The notes beneath the pieces are model-generated. The model ran no database searches. It was not told the origin of the DNA and saw only the letters and a program-made list of their open reading frames with translations. Below, in pieces: positions 7,390 through 15,604 of a DNA stretch of 28,399 nt. Source of the DNA: Streptomyces sp. MMG1121 (GTDB taxonomy: Bacteria > Actinomycetota > Actinomycetes > Streptomycetales > Streptomycetaceae); contig NZ_LGDV01000235.1 in NCBI RefSeq assembly GCF_001280015.1, positions 1-28,399 on the forward strand, given 5' to 3'. The first letter of the stretch is position 1. Every line of letters begins with the position of its first letter. A program made the position numbers and the translations under genes.

Positions 7390-10287
7390 ATGACAGAGAC
7401 GGCGAGCGGTCCGGCACGAGGTTCCCGAGCCAAGGGCGGCAAGGCGGGAAACAAGGGACTGCACATCGAGCGCATCCACACCACCCCCGGCGTGCACCCG
7501 TACGACGAGGTCGAGTGGGCGCGCCGTGACGTCGTCATGACCAACTGGCGCGACGGCTCGGTCAACTTCGAGCAGCGTGGCGTCGAGTTCCCCGACTTCT
7601 GGTCGGTGAACGCGGTCAACATCGTCACCAGCAAGTACTTCCGCGGTGCCGTCGGCACCCCGCAGCGCGAGGTCAGCCTCAAGCAGCTGATCGACCGCAT
7701 CGTGAAGACGTACCGGAAGGCCGGCGAGGACCACAAGTACTTCGCCTCGCCCGCCGACGCCGAGATCTTCGAGCACGAGCTGGCGTACGCCCTCCTGCAC
7801 CAGATCTTCAGCTTCAACAGCCCCGTCTGGTTCAACGTGGGCACCCCGCAGCCCCAGCAGGTCTCCGCCTGTTTCATCCTGGCCGTCGACGACTCCATGG
7901 AGTCGATCCTCGACTGGTACAAGGAAGAGGGGATGATCTTCAAGGGCGGCTCCGGTGCCGGCCTCAACCTGTCGCGCATCCGTTCCTCCAAGGAGCTGCT
8001 CTCCTCCGGCGGCAACGCGTCCGGTCCCGTCTCCTTCATGCGTGGCGCCGACGCCTCCGCCGGCACCATCAAGTCCGGTGGCGCCACCCGCCGCGCCGCC
8101 AAGATGGTCGTGCTCGACGTCGATCACCCCGACATCGAGGACTTCATCGAAACCAAGGTCAAGGAAGAGGAGAAGATCCGCGTCCTGCGCGACGCGGGCT
8201 TCGACATGGACCTGGGTGGCGACGACATCACCTCCGTCCAGTACCAGAACGCCAACAACTCGGTCCGTGTGAACGACGAGTTCATGAAGGCGGTCCAGGA
8301 CGGCGGCGACTTCGGCCTGCGCGCGCGTATGACCGGTGAGGTCATCGAGGAGGTCGACGCCAAGACGCTCTTCCGCAAGATCGCCGAGGCCGCGTGGGCC
8401 TGTGCCGACCCGGGCATCCAGTACGACGACACCATCAACAACTGGCACACCTGCCCCGAGTCCGGCCGGATCACCGCGTCGAACCCGTGCAGCGAGTACA
8501 TGCACCTGGACAACACGTCCTGCAACCTCGCCTCGCTGAACCTGATGAAGTTCCTGAAGGACGACGGCAAGGGCGAGCAGTCCTTCGAGGCCGAGCGCTT
8601 CCAGAAGGTCGTCGAGCTGGTCATCACGGCGATGGACATCTCGATCTGCTTCGCGGACTTCCCGACCCAGAAGATCGGCGAGAACACGCGCGCGTTCCGC
8701 CAGCTCGGCATCGGCTACGCCAACCTCGGCGCCCTGCTGATGGCCACCGGCCACGCCTACGACTCCGACGGCGGCCGCACCCTGGCCGGCGCGATCACCT
8801 CCCTGATGACGGGCACGGCCTACCGCCGTTCCGCCGAGCTGGCCGCGGTCGTCGGCCCGTACGACGGCTACGCCCGCAACGCCGACGCCCACAACCGCGT
8901 CATGCGGCAGCACGCCGACGCCAACGGCGAGGCCCCCCGCACGGACGACCTGGACACCCCGGTCTGGGCCGCCGCCACGGAGGCCTGGCAGGACGTGCTG
9001 CGCCTCGGCGAGAAGAACGGTTTCCGTAACGCCCAGGCGTCCGTGCTCGCCCCGACCGGCACCATCGGCCTCGCGATGTCCTGCGACACCACCGGTGTCG
9101 AGCCCGACCTCGCCCTGGTCAAGTTCAAGAAGCTCGTCGGCGGCGGCTCGATGCAGATCGTCAACGGCACCGTCCCGCAGGCCCTGCGCCGCCTGGGTTA
9201 CCAGGAGGAGCAGATCGAGGCGATCGTCGCCCACATCGCCGAGAACGGCAACGTGATCGACGCCCCCGGTCTGAAGCAGGAGCACTACGAGGTGTTCGAC
9301 TGCGCCATGGGCGAGCGCGCCATCTCCCCGATGGGCCACGTGCGCATGATGGCCGCGATCCAGCCGTGGATCTCCGGCGCCATCTCCAAGACGGTCAACA
9401 TGCCGGAGACGGCGACCGTCGAGGAGGTCGAGGAGATCTACTTCGAGGCCTGGAAGCTGGGCGTCAAGGCGCTCGCGATCTACCGCGACAACTGCAAGGT
9501 CGGCCAGCCGCTCTCCGCCAAGAAGAAGGAGGACGAGAAGGCCGAGATCACCGAGAAGGCCGAGGAGACGATCCGTACCGCGGTCGAGAAGGTGGTCGAG
9601 TACCGCCCGGTCCGCAAGCGCCTCCCCAAGGGCCGCCCGGGGATCACCACGTCCTTCACCGTCGGCGGCGCCGAGGGCTACATGACCGCCAACTCCTACC
9701 CGGACGACGGCCTCGGCGAGGTCTTCCTGAAGATGTCCAAGCAGGGCTCCACCCTCGCGGGCATGATGGACGCCTTCTCCATCGCGGTCTCCGTCGGCCT
9801 CCAGTACGGCGTGCCGCTGGAGACGTACGTCTCGAAGTTCACCAACATGCGCTTCGAGCCGGCCGGCATGACCGACGACCCGGACGTGCGGATGGCGCAG
9901 TCGATCGTCGACTACATCTTCCGTCGTCTGGCGTTGGACTTCCTGCCCTTCGAGACGCGCTCCGCGCTCGGCATCCACTCCGCCGAGGAGCGCCAGCGCC
10001 ACCTGGAGACCGGCTCGTACGAGCCGGCCGACGACGAGGTCGACGTCGAGGGTCTGGCCCAGTCGGCGCCGCGCGCCCAGGAACTGAAGGCCGTGGCCGC
10101 GCCGAAGGCCGAGGTGGAGGCGGCCAAGCCCGACCCGAAGCAGGCGCACACCAGCGCCGAACTGGTGGAGATGCAGCTGGGCATCCAGGCGGACGCCCCG
10201 CTGTGCTTCTCCTGCGGCACGAAGATGCAGCGAGCCGGCTCCTGCTACATCTGCGAGGGCTGCGGCTCGACCAGCGGCTGCAGCTGA
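7390..10287 (+). CDS. nrdJ: NrdJ, class II coenzyme-B12-dependent ribonucleotide reductase
   Basis: This 965-residue enzyme reduces ribonucleotides to deoxyribonucleotides using adenosylcobalamin, with or without oxygen. The active-site triad is in NPCSE (N365, C367 thiyl radical site, E369). C161 (QVSACFIL) and C378 (NTSCNLASLN) are the likely redox-active pair. The C-terminus is cysteine-rich (C939, C942, C952, C955, C958, C964): four probably bind zinc and the last ones may relay electrons to thioredoxin. Length matches Streptomyces NrdJ (about 960). The ATG at 7390 follows GAGGGAGG (7378-7385); the frame extends 34 codons upstream, but that part has no RBS and overlaps the leader hairpins. 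It is the second gene of the nrdRJ operon, under NrdR control. A Lys/Glu-rich insertion lies around 712-738. Confidence 0.97.
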   Translation: MTETASGPARGSRAKGGKAGNKGLHIERIHTTPGVHPYDEVEWARRDVVMTNWRDGSVNFEQRGVEFPDFWSVNAVNIVTSKYFRGAVGTPQREVSLKQLIDRIVKTYRKAGEDHKYFASPADAEIFEHELAYALLHQIFSFNSPVWFNVGTPQPQQVSACFILAVDDSMESILDWYKEEGMIFKGGSGAGLNLSRIRSSKELLSSGGNASGPVSFMRGADASAGTIKSGGATRRAAKMVVLDVDHPDIEDFIETKVKEEEKIRVLRDAGFDMDLGGDDITSVQYQNANNSVRVNDEFMKAVQDGGDFGLRARMTGEVIEEVDAKTLFRKIAEAAWACADPGIQYDDTINNWHTCPESGRITASNPCSEYMHLDNTSCNLASLNLMKFLKDDGKGEQSFEAERFQKVVELVITAMDISICFADFPTQKIGENTRAFRQLGIGYANLGALLMATGHAYDSDGGRTLAGAITSLMTGTAYRRSAELAAVVGPYDGYARNADAHNRVMRQHADANGEAPRTDDLDTPVWAAATEAWQDVLRLGEKNGFRNAQASVLAPTGTIGLAMSCDTTGVEPDLALVKFKKLVGGGSMQIVNGTVPQALRRLGYQEEQIEAIVAHIAENGNVIDAPGLKQEHYEVFDCAMGERAISPMGHVRMMAAIQPWISGAISKTVNMPETATVEEVEEIYFEAWKLGVKALAIYRDNCKVGQPLSAKKKEDEKAEITEKAEETIRTAVEKVVEYRPVRKRLPKGRPGITTSFTVGGAEGYMTANSYPDDGLGEVFLKMSKQGSTLAGMMDAFSIAVSVGLQYGVPLETYVSKFTNMRFEPAGMTDDPDVRMAQSIVDYIFRRLALDFLPFETRSALGIHSAEERQRHLETGSYEPADDEVDVEGLAQSAPRAQELKAVAAPKAEVEAAKPDPKQAHTSAELVEMQLGIQADAPLCFSCGTKMQRAGSCYICEGCGSTSGCS

Positions 10288-10304
10288 TGACACGCGGTAA
10301 CTGA

Positions 10305-10340
10305 GGTAAGGGGCGCCGGCCATTGCCGGTGCCCCTTACC
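10305..10340. terminator. bidirectional terminator between nrdJ and the terD-like gene
   Basis: A 16-bp stem (10305-10320 and 10325-10340) with one G-U wobble and a CATT loop begins 18 nt after the nrdJ stop and ends 13 nt before the convergent gene's stop. It is GC-rich with no T-tract. Confidence 0.85.
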
Positions 10341-10352
10341 CGTTGTCGGGCC

Positions 10353-10886
10353 TCAGGCCTGGTGAGCCCTGCCCATGACCCGGGTGAACGTAGCCGGGTC
10401 CTCCTCGAACCCGTGCACCCCGGGCCGGAAGGTCCAGTCTCCGGAGTCGTCCCGCGCGAACTCGGCGATCGTGGCCGCCGTCGCCCCGAGGACCGCGCCG
10501 AAGTCGTCCTCGGCGAGCACGGTGTAGCCCTCCCGGATGCGCATGGCCGGATTCAGCACATGGACGAACGTCTTGTGCCCGGGCCGTTGTTGGATGACCG
10601 CACCGACCACCACGCGCGCGTACCGGCCGTCCAGTCGGTCCAGTTCGAGCGTCATGACCTCGTCCCAGCCGAAACCCCTGCCGTCGGTGCTGTCCCGGTT
10701 GAGGAAGATCGTGCCGTCGGGTGAGCGGCTGTCGAAGTGCACCAGATAGGCCGGAGTCCCGTACGGGTCGCCCGAGGTGAACGTCGCCGCGACGATGTCG
10801 AGATCGGTGGGCGGCTGACCCACCGGACTCGGGTCCCACTTGAGCGCGACCTCGACCTTGCGGATTCCCTTGCTGAAGCCGGACAA
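10353..10886 (-). CDS. TerD-family protein
   Basis: This 177-residue protein has a single TerD domain, the fold of tellurite-resistance and stress proteins, several of which bind calcium. Seen are the N-terminal SKGIRKVEVALKWDP (5-19), DLDIVAATF, the acidic loop DSRSPDGTIFLNRDSTDGRG, FGWDEVMTLELDRL and a C-terminal GVHGFEEDP. The start is the TTG at 10886, with a purine-rich RBS (GGGGAAGGGG) about 7 nt upstream. The frame is open for 30 more codons to 10976, but that extension is Arg/Gly-rich and unlike the family. It stands alone, convergent with nrdJ and divergent from the next gene. Biochemical function is not predictable; a stress role is inferred from the family only. Confidence 0.85.
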   Translation of the reverse strand: MSGFSKGIRKVEVALKWDPSPVGQPPTDLDIVAATFTSGDPYGTPAYLVHFDSRSPDGTIFLNRDSTDGRGFGWDEVMTLELDRLDGRYARVVVGAVIQQRPGHKTFVHVLNPAMRIREGYTVLAEDDFGAVLGATAATIAEFARDDSGDWTFRPGVHGFEEDPATFTRVMGRAHQA

Positions 10887-11025
10887 CAGGCTTCCCCTTC
10901 CCCCTCTGACTGCTCTGTCCCCAACTCGCCTGGAGCCAGGGCTCTTTGCCCATCGTGCCACGGGCGCGGAGCGCATGCGCGGGTGATCTCCGCCGGAGCG
11001 TGACCGACGCCACGTCCGGTGGCCT

Positions 11026-11031
11026 TACGAT
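11026..11031 (+). promoter_or_regulatory. -10 box, likely leaderless promoter
   Basis: TACGAT lies 6 nt before the GTG at 11038, and no Shine-Dalgarno sequence is present. A weak GTGACC (11000-11005) is 20 bp upstream. Confidence 0.45.
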
Positions 11032-11037
11032 GGCGCG

Positions 11038-11643
11038 GTGCTGGTCAAGTGGATTCGCTGCACCGTGGTGGACCGCCGCGGCTTCGAGCGGGGGCAGCGG
11101 AAATGGGCGGGGCTTCTGGGGGAGCCGGGATTTCGGGGACAGGGCGGAGGCTGGAGCCGGCAGCGGTCGGGCGTGGCCCACACCTTCGCCTTCTGGGAGA
11201 GCCGCGCCTTCTACGACTCCTTCATGGCCCGCTCGCACGACCGCTTGGCGTCCGCCCAGGCCGGTACGTTCAAGGACGCCCAGGTCAAGCTCTTCGAGTA
11301 CCGCTTCGATGTGAAGACGGGCTTCGAGCCGCGGTTCACCGACGCCGATCTCATCCGGGTCGCCCTGTGCCAGGTCCACCAGGAGCGCGTCGACCACTTC
11401 ACCCTCATGCAGGAGAAGGTCTGGAACCCCGCGATGGCCGGCTCGCCCGGCATGATCCGCGGCATGTTCGCCGAGGCCCCGGAGCAGGAGTTCCTCGTCC
11501 TGTCGATGTGGCGGGCGGCGGCCGAGCACGGCAAGTACCGCACCGAGCGCGTGGAACGCCTCGCCCTGCGCGCCCAGACCGAGACCGACATCGCGGCTCT
11601 CTCCGGTGACGTCGTGGACATGGAACCTTCCTGGACGGTCTGA
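11038..11643 (+). CDS. YdbC-like protein (DUF4937 family)
   Basis: This 201-residue protein begins MLVKWIRCTVVDRRGFERGQ and continues with RKWAGLLGEPGFRGQGGGWS. This resembles the start of Bacillus YdbC-type DUF4937 proteins, which have a dimeric alpha-beta barrel (ABM-like) fold. WESRAFYDSFMARSHDRLA at about 58-76 fits a second half of such a barrel. The C-terminal half (about 100-200, with VHQERVDHFTLMQEKVWNPAM) appears to be a repeat of the same fold. No catalytic residues can be named and the substrate is unknown. The GTG start follows a leaderless-type -10. The 175-bp gap after it holds a small GTTTG/CAAAC hairpin at 11659-11673. Confidence 0.75.
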   Translation: MLVKWIRCTVVDRRGFERGQRKWAGLLGEPGFRGQGGGWSRQRSGVAHTFAFWESRAFYDSFMARSHDRLASAQAGTFKDAQVKLFEYRFDVKTGFEPRFTDADLIRVALCQVHQERVDHFTLMQEKVWNPAMAGSPGMIRGMFAEAPEQEFLVLSMWRAAAEHGKYRTERVERLALRAQTETDIAALSGDVVDMEPSWTV

Positions 11644-11806
11644 GCCCCCAGGGTGTCGGTTTGAAGAGCAAACTCACATCCTGAAGACGCCGCGAAAGCT
11701 GCCCGGGGAGCGCCGGGGGAGCCCTGCGACGGGCCTGTGGCGCCGAATTCGTGTGACCTACGCCGTATGGAGCCCGTACGAGTGCTCGAGTTCCCCTCAC
11801 TCGATC

Positions 11807-11812
11807 TAGGGT
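11807..11812 (+). promoter_or_regulatory. -10 box, likely leaderless promoter
   Basis: TAGGGT, the same hexamer as before dinG, ends 6 nt before the ATG at 11819. No Shine-Dalgarno sequence is visible, so transcription probably starts at the ATG. Confidence 0.5.
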
Positions 11813-11818
11813 CTTGGC

Positions 11819-12478
11819 ATGGTACGACCACGGCGCATCGTCCTTGTCCGGCACGGCGAGTCCACGGGCAACGTCGACGACTCCGTGTACGAGCGTGAGC
11901 CCGACCACGCGCTCGCGCTGACCGAGCGCGGCTCGCGGCAGGCCGAGGAGACCGGCAAGGAGCTACGGGAACTCTTCGGCCAGGAACGCGTGAGCGTGTA
12001 CGTCTCGCCGTACCGCCGTACGCACGAGACGCTCCGCGCCTTCCACCTCGACCCCGACCTCATGCGCGTCCGGGAGGAGCCGAGGCTGCGTGAACAGGAC
12101 TGGGGCAACTGGCAGGACCGCGACGACGTCCGCCTGCAGAAGGCCTACCGGGACGCGTACGGCCACTTCTTCTTCCGGTTTCCGCAGGGGGAGTCCGGCG
12201 CCGATGTGTACGACCGGGTCGGCGGCTTCCTGGAGAGCCTGTTCCGCAGCTTCGAGGACCCCGACCACCCGCCGAACGTGCTGCTGGTGACGCACGGGCT
12301 CGCGATGCGGCTCTTCTGCATGCGCTGGTTCCACTGGACCGTCGCGGAATTCGAGTCGCTGGCGAACCCGGGGAACGCGGAGATGCGGATGCTCGTTCTG
12401 GGCGAGGACGGCAGGTACACGCTCGACCGGCCCTTCGAGCGCTGGCGCAAGCCGCTGCCGTACTGGGTGAACGGATAG
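11819..12478 (+). CDS. histidine phosphatase family protein (phosphoglycerate mutase-like)
   Basis: This 219-residue protein has the histidine-phosphatase core: RHGE at 11-14 (H12 is the phosphohistidine), the phosphate-pocket arginine in SPYRRTHET (63-71), the proton-donor Glu in REQDWGNW (E92) and the second histidine in VTHGLAMR (H159). Members dephosphorylate small metabolites, sugar phosphates or proteins; the substrate here is unknown. It ends 12 nt before the ADP-ribosylglycohydrolase gene, so the two are probably cotranscribed. That pairing suggests, by inference only, a role in nucleotide or ADP-ribose phosphate metabolism. Confidence 0.9.
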   Translation: MVRPRRIVLVRHGESTGNVDDSVYEREPDHALALTERGSRQAEETGKELRELFGQERVSVYVSPYRRTHETLRAFHLDPDLMRVREEPRLREQDWGNWQDRDDVRLQKAYRDAYGHFFFRFPQGESGADVYDRVGGFLESLFRSFEDPDHPPNVLLVTHGLAMRLFCMRWFHWTVAEFESLANPGNAEMRMLVLGEDGRYTLDRPFERWRKPLPYWVNG

Positions 12479-12490
12479 AGTGGCAGAGCG

Positions 12491-13396
12491 ATGACCGCTG
12501 ACTCCTCTTCCTCCGGGCGCCTGGAGCGTGCTCTGGCAAGCCTGCGCGGACTGGCCGTGGGAGACGCCCTGGGCTCCCAGTTCTTCGTTCCGGCGCACTA
12601 TCCCCTGCTGAAGCGACGCGAGCTGCCTCCGGGGCCCTGGCAGTGGACCGACGACACCGAGATGGCGTGCTCCGTGGTCGCCGTCCTCGCCGCCCACCAC
12701 CGCATCGACCAGGACGCGCTGGCCCGCTCCTTCGCCGAGCACCACGATTTCGACCGGGGCTACGGCCCCGCGGTCAACCGGCTGCTGCGCCTCGTCCGCG
12801 AGGGCGGGGACTGGCGTGAGCTGGCCGCCGGGCTCTTCAACGGACAGGGGTCCTGGGGCAACGGAGCGGCCATGCGGATCGCGCCCCTGGGCGCCTGGTA
12901 CGCGGACGATCCGGAGCAGGCGACCCACCAGGCGGAGATCTCGGCCTACCCCACCCACCAGCACCGGGAGGCCGTGGTCGGAGCCATGGCCGTGGCCGCG
13001 GCGGCGGCTCTGGCAGGCTCGCCGGACGGACCGCCGAGCCCCGAGGCGCTCCTCGAGGGCGTCATCGCCCTGGTGCCGAAGAGCGCGGTCGGTCAGGGAC
13101 TCCGGCGCGCCCGGGACATGCTCGACTACGGCGACGCGGGCACCGTCGCGGCCGTGCTGGGCTGCGGGCGCCGTACGACGGCCCATGACACCGTGCCCTT
13201 CGCCCTCTGGTCCGCCGCACGCAGCCTCGGGCATTACGAGACCGCGTTCTGGACGACCGCCCAGGTGGGCGGCGACGTGGACACGACCTGCGCGATCGTG
13301 GGCGGCGTGCTCGCCTCCGGCAAGGCGGGGACACCGCCCGCCGAGTGGGTGGAGCGGGCGGAGGCGCGGCCGGATTGGGTGCCGTCGCGGCTCTGA
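12491..13396 (+). CDS. ADP-ribosylglycohydrolase (DraG/ARH) family protein
   Basis: This 301-residue protein has the all-alpha ARH fold with its metal ligands: GLAVGDALG at 20-28, TDDTEM at 53-58, NGAAMRIAPLG at 124-134 and GGDVDTT at 260-266. The paired magnesium-binding aspartates of TDDT and GDVDT are intact, so it should be active, removing ADP-ribose from proteins or hydrolysing related metabolites. It starts 12 nt after the histidine phosphatase stop with only a weak RBS, which suggests coupling in one operon. No mono-ADP-ribosyltransferase gene is visible nearby. Confidence 0.9.
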   Translation: MTADSSSSGRLERALASLRGLAVGDALGSQFFVPAHYPLLKRRELPPGPWQWTDDTEMACSVVAVLAAHHRIDQDALARSFAEHHDFDRGYGPAVNRLLRLVREGGDWRELAAGLFNGQGSWGNGAAMRIAPLGAWYADDPEQATHQAEISAYPTHQHREAVVGAMAVAAAAALAGSPDGPPSPEALLEGVIALVPKSAVGQGLRRARDMLDYGDAGTVAAVLGCGRRTTAHDTVPFALWSAARSLGHYETAFWTTAQVGGDVDTTCAIVGGVLASGKAGTPPAEWVERAEARPDWVPSRL

Positions 13397-13873
13397 CGGG
13401 TTGCGAGGCCGGGCCTGGGGGCTGGGAACGGGTTCCGATGCCGGGTCTCGGGGCTGGGAACGGGTTTCCAGGCCGGCTTGGCGGCTGTCTCGTCGGCCCT
13501 GACCTGCTCCGGTGTGCTTCTGGCTCCGGTCAGCTGTGTCTCAGGGCTGGTGAAGGCCGGATTCCGGGCGGGACGGGTTGCCGCGAGAACTCTCCGTGGC
13601 TATCGGGAACTCTCCGTGACCGTTGCCCGTTCTTCTCGTATCCGCTGATGTGCCGCGCCCTTCGGTGTCGGGTGCGGCGGGATTCGAAGGCTGGGTCGGA
13701 GGGGGTGTGTGATGGCGCTCGTGTCGCGGACGCCGGTCCTGGTGTTCGCCGTTCTGGTCCTGCTGTGGTCGCTGGTGGCCGGCGTGCGGCCGGCCGGACC
13801 GGAGCGCGTCCGTGTGCCGTCTGTCCCCAGGCGGCGGTCCGGCAGGCCGCGACTCCGTGCGGCCCCGAGGGGG
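13397..13873. other. 477-bp non-coding stretch between convergent genes
   Basis: It holds an imperfect 32-bp tandem repeat (13408-13471), a 12-bp direct repeat GAACTCTCCGTG (13587-13598 and 13607-13618) and an isolated start-like element. In that element GGAGGGGG (13698-13705) sits 6 nt before an ATG (13712) that encodes a hydrophobic stretch like a signal or membrane anchor. That frame has no stop until the end of tetR, so no gene is called. Confidence 0.6.
13408..13471. repeat. imperfect 32-bp tandem repeat, two copies
   Basis: Copies begin at 13408 and 13440 with GCCGGG and share GGGGCTGGGAACGGGTT at 13418-13434 and 13450-13466. Each contains a small GGAACGGGTTCC-type inverted repeat. It lies just after the ADP-ribosylglycohydrolase stop and may be part of its 3' end. 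Confidence 0.7.
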
Positions 13874-15421
13874 TCAGCCCATGCCCGGGCCCGCCATGCC
13901 GGAGAGGGACTCGAGATCGCTCTTGCGGACCTTGAGGACCAGCCAGGCGGTGAGGAAAGCCAGCCCGGCCATCGCGGCGGCCGGTACGAAGGCGCTGGAG
14001 ATGCCGTGCGCGAGCACGTCGTGTCCCCAGGGCGCGGGCAGCTGGTGTGTCTTGGCGAACTGAGCCTGCTGCTCGGGCGAGCTGTTGCCGAGGAATTTCG
14101 GCAGCTGCTTCTTCGCCTCGTCCTTGCTGGCCGAGCCGAACACGGTCGTCAGGATGGAGAGACCGAGCGAACCGCCCACCTGCTGCATCGCGTTGAGCAG
14201 ACCGGAGGCCGCACCTGCCTCGTGCTGGGCGACGCCGGACACCGCCGTCACGGTGGCCGTCACGAAGTTCAGGCCCATGCCGAAACCGAACACCAGCATC
14301 GGGCCGAGCACTCCGCCGAGATAGGAGCTGTCCGGCCGGATGAACGTCTGCCAGGCCAGCCCGATCACCACGAGCGCCGAGCCGACCATCATGAACGGCT
14401 TCGGGCCGAGCTTCGGCAGCAGGGCCTGCGACAGGCCCGCGCCGACCGCGATCGCGACCGTCACGGGGAGGAAGGCCAGGCCGGCCTTGATGGCGCTGTA
14501 GCCGAGGATGTCCTGCACGAACAGCACGATGTAGAAGAACATGCCGAACATGGCCGCGGACAGGCTGAGCATGATCACGTACGTGCCCCAGCGGTTGCGG
14601 TCCGCGAACATCCTGAGCGGGGTGATCGGCTCCTTCGCCCGCGTCTCGATGAGGACGAAGGCGACCAGCAGCACCACCGCCGCGGCGAACGAGCCGAGGG
14701 TGAGGCTGTCGCGCCAGCCGTTCTCAGCGGCGCGGATGAATCCGTACACCAGCGAGGCCATGCCCACCGTCGACGTCAGCGCGCCTGTGATGTCGAACCG
14801 CCCCGGGTGCCGATCGGACTCGCTGATGTACAGCGGGGCGAGCGCCGCGATCAGCACACCGATGGGCACGTTGACGAACAGCACCCATCGCCAGTCCAGC
14901 CAGTCGGTGAGCATGCCGCCGGCGAGCAGGCCGATGGCGCCACCACCCGCGGAGACAGCGGCGAACACGCCGAAGGCCCGGTTGCGTTCCGGGCCCTCGG
15001 GGAAGGTCGTGGTGATCAGCGCCAGCGATGTGGGCGAGGCTATCGCGCCGCCCACGCCCTGCAGGGCTCGTGCGGCCAGCAGCTGCCAGGGTTCCTGAGC
15101 GAGGCCGCCCAGCAGCGAGGCGAAGGTGAAGAGCAGGATGCCGGTGATGAACACCCGGCGGCGGCCGAGGATGTCACCGGCCCGCGCGCCGAGCAGCAGC
15201 AGGCCGCCGAAAGTGAGGGTGTAGGCGCTGACCACCCAAGTCAGGTCGGTGGTGCTGAACTTGAGCGCATCTTGAATGTGCGGGAGTGCGATGTTCACAA
15301 TCGTCGCGTCGAGTACAACCATGAGTTGGCAGGCCGCGATGACGGTGAGTGCGATACCGGGATGCCCCTCCCGGCGGGCCACGCCCGGTTTTGGATCCTT
15401 CAGCAGCTGAGAGGTCGTCAC
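13874..15421 (-). CDS. MFS multidrug exporter, DHA2 (EmrB/QacA, 14-TM) family
   Basis: This 515-residue membrane protein has about 14 hydrophobic segments. LDATIVNIALPHIQ at 37-50 is the DHA2 motif D1, GARAGDILGRRR at 78-89 is motif A, and GGGAIGLLAGG near 157-167 is a motif-C-like antiporter glycine helix. It probably expels a drug or toxic metabolite using the proton gradient. The GTG start at 15421 follows a GGGGGA RBS. It is divergent from a TetR regulator, and one of two TetR-type operators lies 24-43 bp upstream of its start, so it is likely repressed until a ligand binds the regulator. The substrate is unknown. Confidence 0.93.
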   Translation of the reverse strand: MTTSQLLKDPKPGVARREGHPGIALTVIAACQLMVVLDATIVNIALPHIQDALKFSTTDLTWVVSAYTLTFGGLLLLGARAGDILGRRRVFITGILLFTFASLLGGLAQEPWQLLAARALQGVGGAIASPTSLALITTTFPEGPERNRAFGVFAAVSAGGGAIGLLAGGMLTDWLDWRWVLFVNVPIGVLIAALAPLYISESDRHPGRFDITGALTSTVGMASLVYGFIRAAENGWRDSLTLGSFAAAVVLLVAFVLIETRAKEPITPLRMFADRNRWGTYVIMLSLSAAMFGMFFYIVLFVQDILGYSAIKAGLAFLPVTVAIAVGAGLSQALLPKLGPKPFMMVGSALVVIGLAWQTFIRPDSSYLGGVLGPMLVFGFGMGLNFVTATVTAVSGVAQHEAGAASGLLNAMQQVGGSLGLSILTTVFGSASKDEAKKQLPKFLGNSSPEQQAQFAKTHQLPAPWGHDVLAHGISSAFVPAAAMAGLAFLTAWLVLKVRKSDLESLSGMAGPGMG

Positions 15422-15444
15422 TATGGGTCCCCCATAAAGGCATT

Positions 15445-15464
15445 AGTGAACGCTCGCGTTCACT
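15445..15464. promoter_or_regulatory. TetR operator 1 (mfs-proximal)
   Basis: A perfect 9-bp inverted repeat AGTGAACGC / GCGTTCACT has a 2-bp centre (TC). It is identical in both arms to operator 2. Confidence 0.85.
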
Positions 15465-15492
15465 TTCGCCTCCACGGTAGTGAGTCCCCAAG

Positions 15493-15512
15493 AGTGAACG
15501 CAAGCGTTCACT
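15493..15512. promoter_or_regulatory. TetR operator 2 (tetR-proximal)
   Basis: It has the same 9-bp arms, AGTGAACGC / GCGTTCACT, with centre AA, and lies 48 bp centre to centre from operator 1. It is followed by TTAATC, a possible -10 for the tetR promoter, so it may mediate autoregulation. Confidence 0.85.
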
Positions 15513-15604
15513 TAATCGGGCGCGCCGCCCCGCGTCCCCCTCTCGCTGCGGCGCGGCGCCCTCTGCCCCGGAATCCCCGCTTCCCATGCACGTTGGAGAG
15601 ACAG

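Noticed and set aside
5764..10323. A 1519-codon open frame on the minus strand across nrdJ, nrdR and part of lexA
   Set aside because: It is the antisense shadow of strongly biased GC-rich genes. The product is Leu/Gly/Asp/Val repetitive text with no domain, and nrdJ and nrdR are certain on the other strand.
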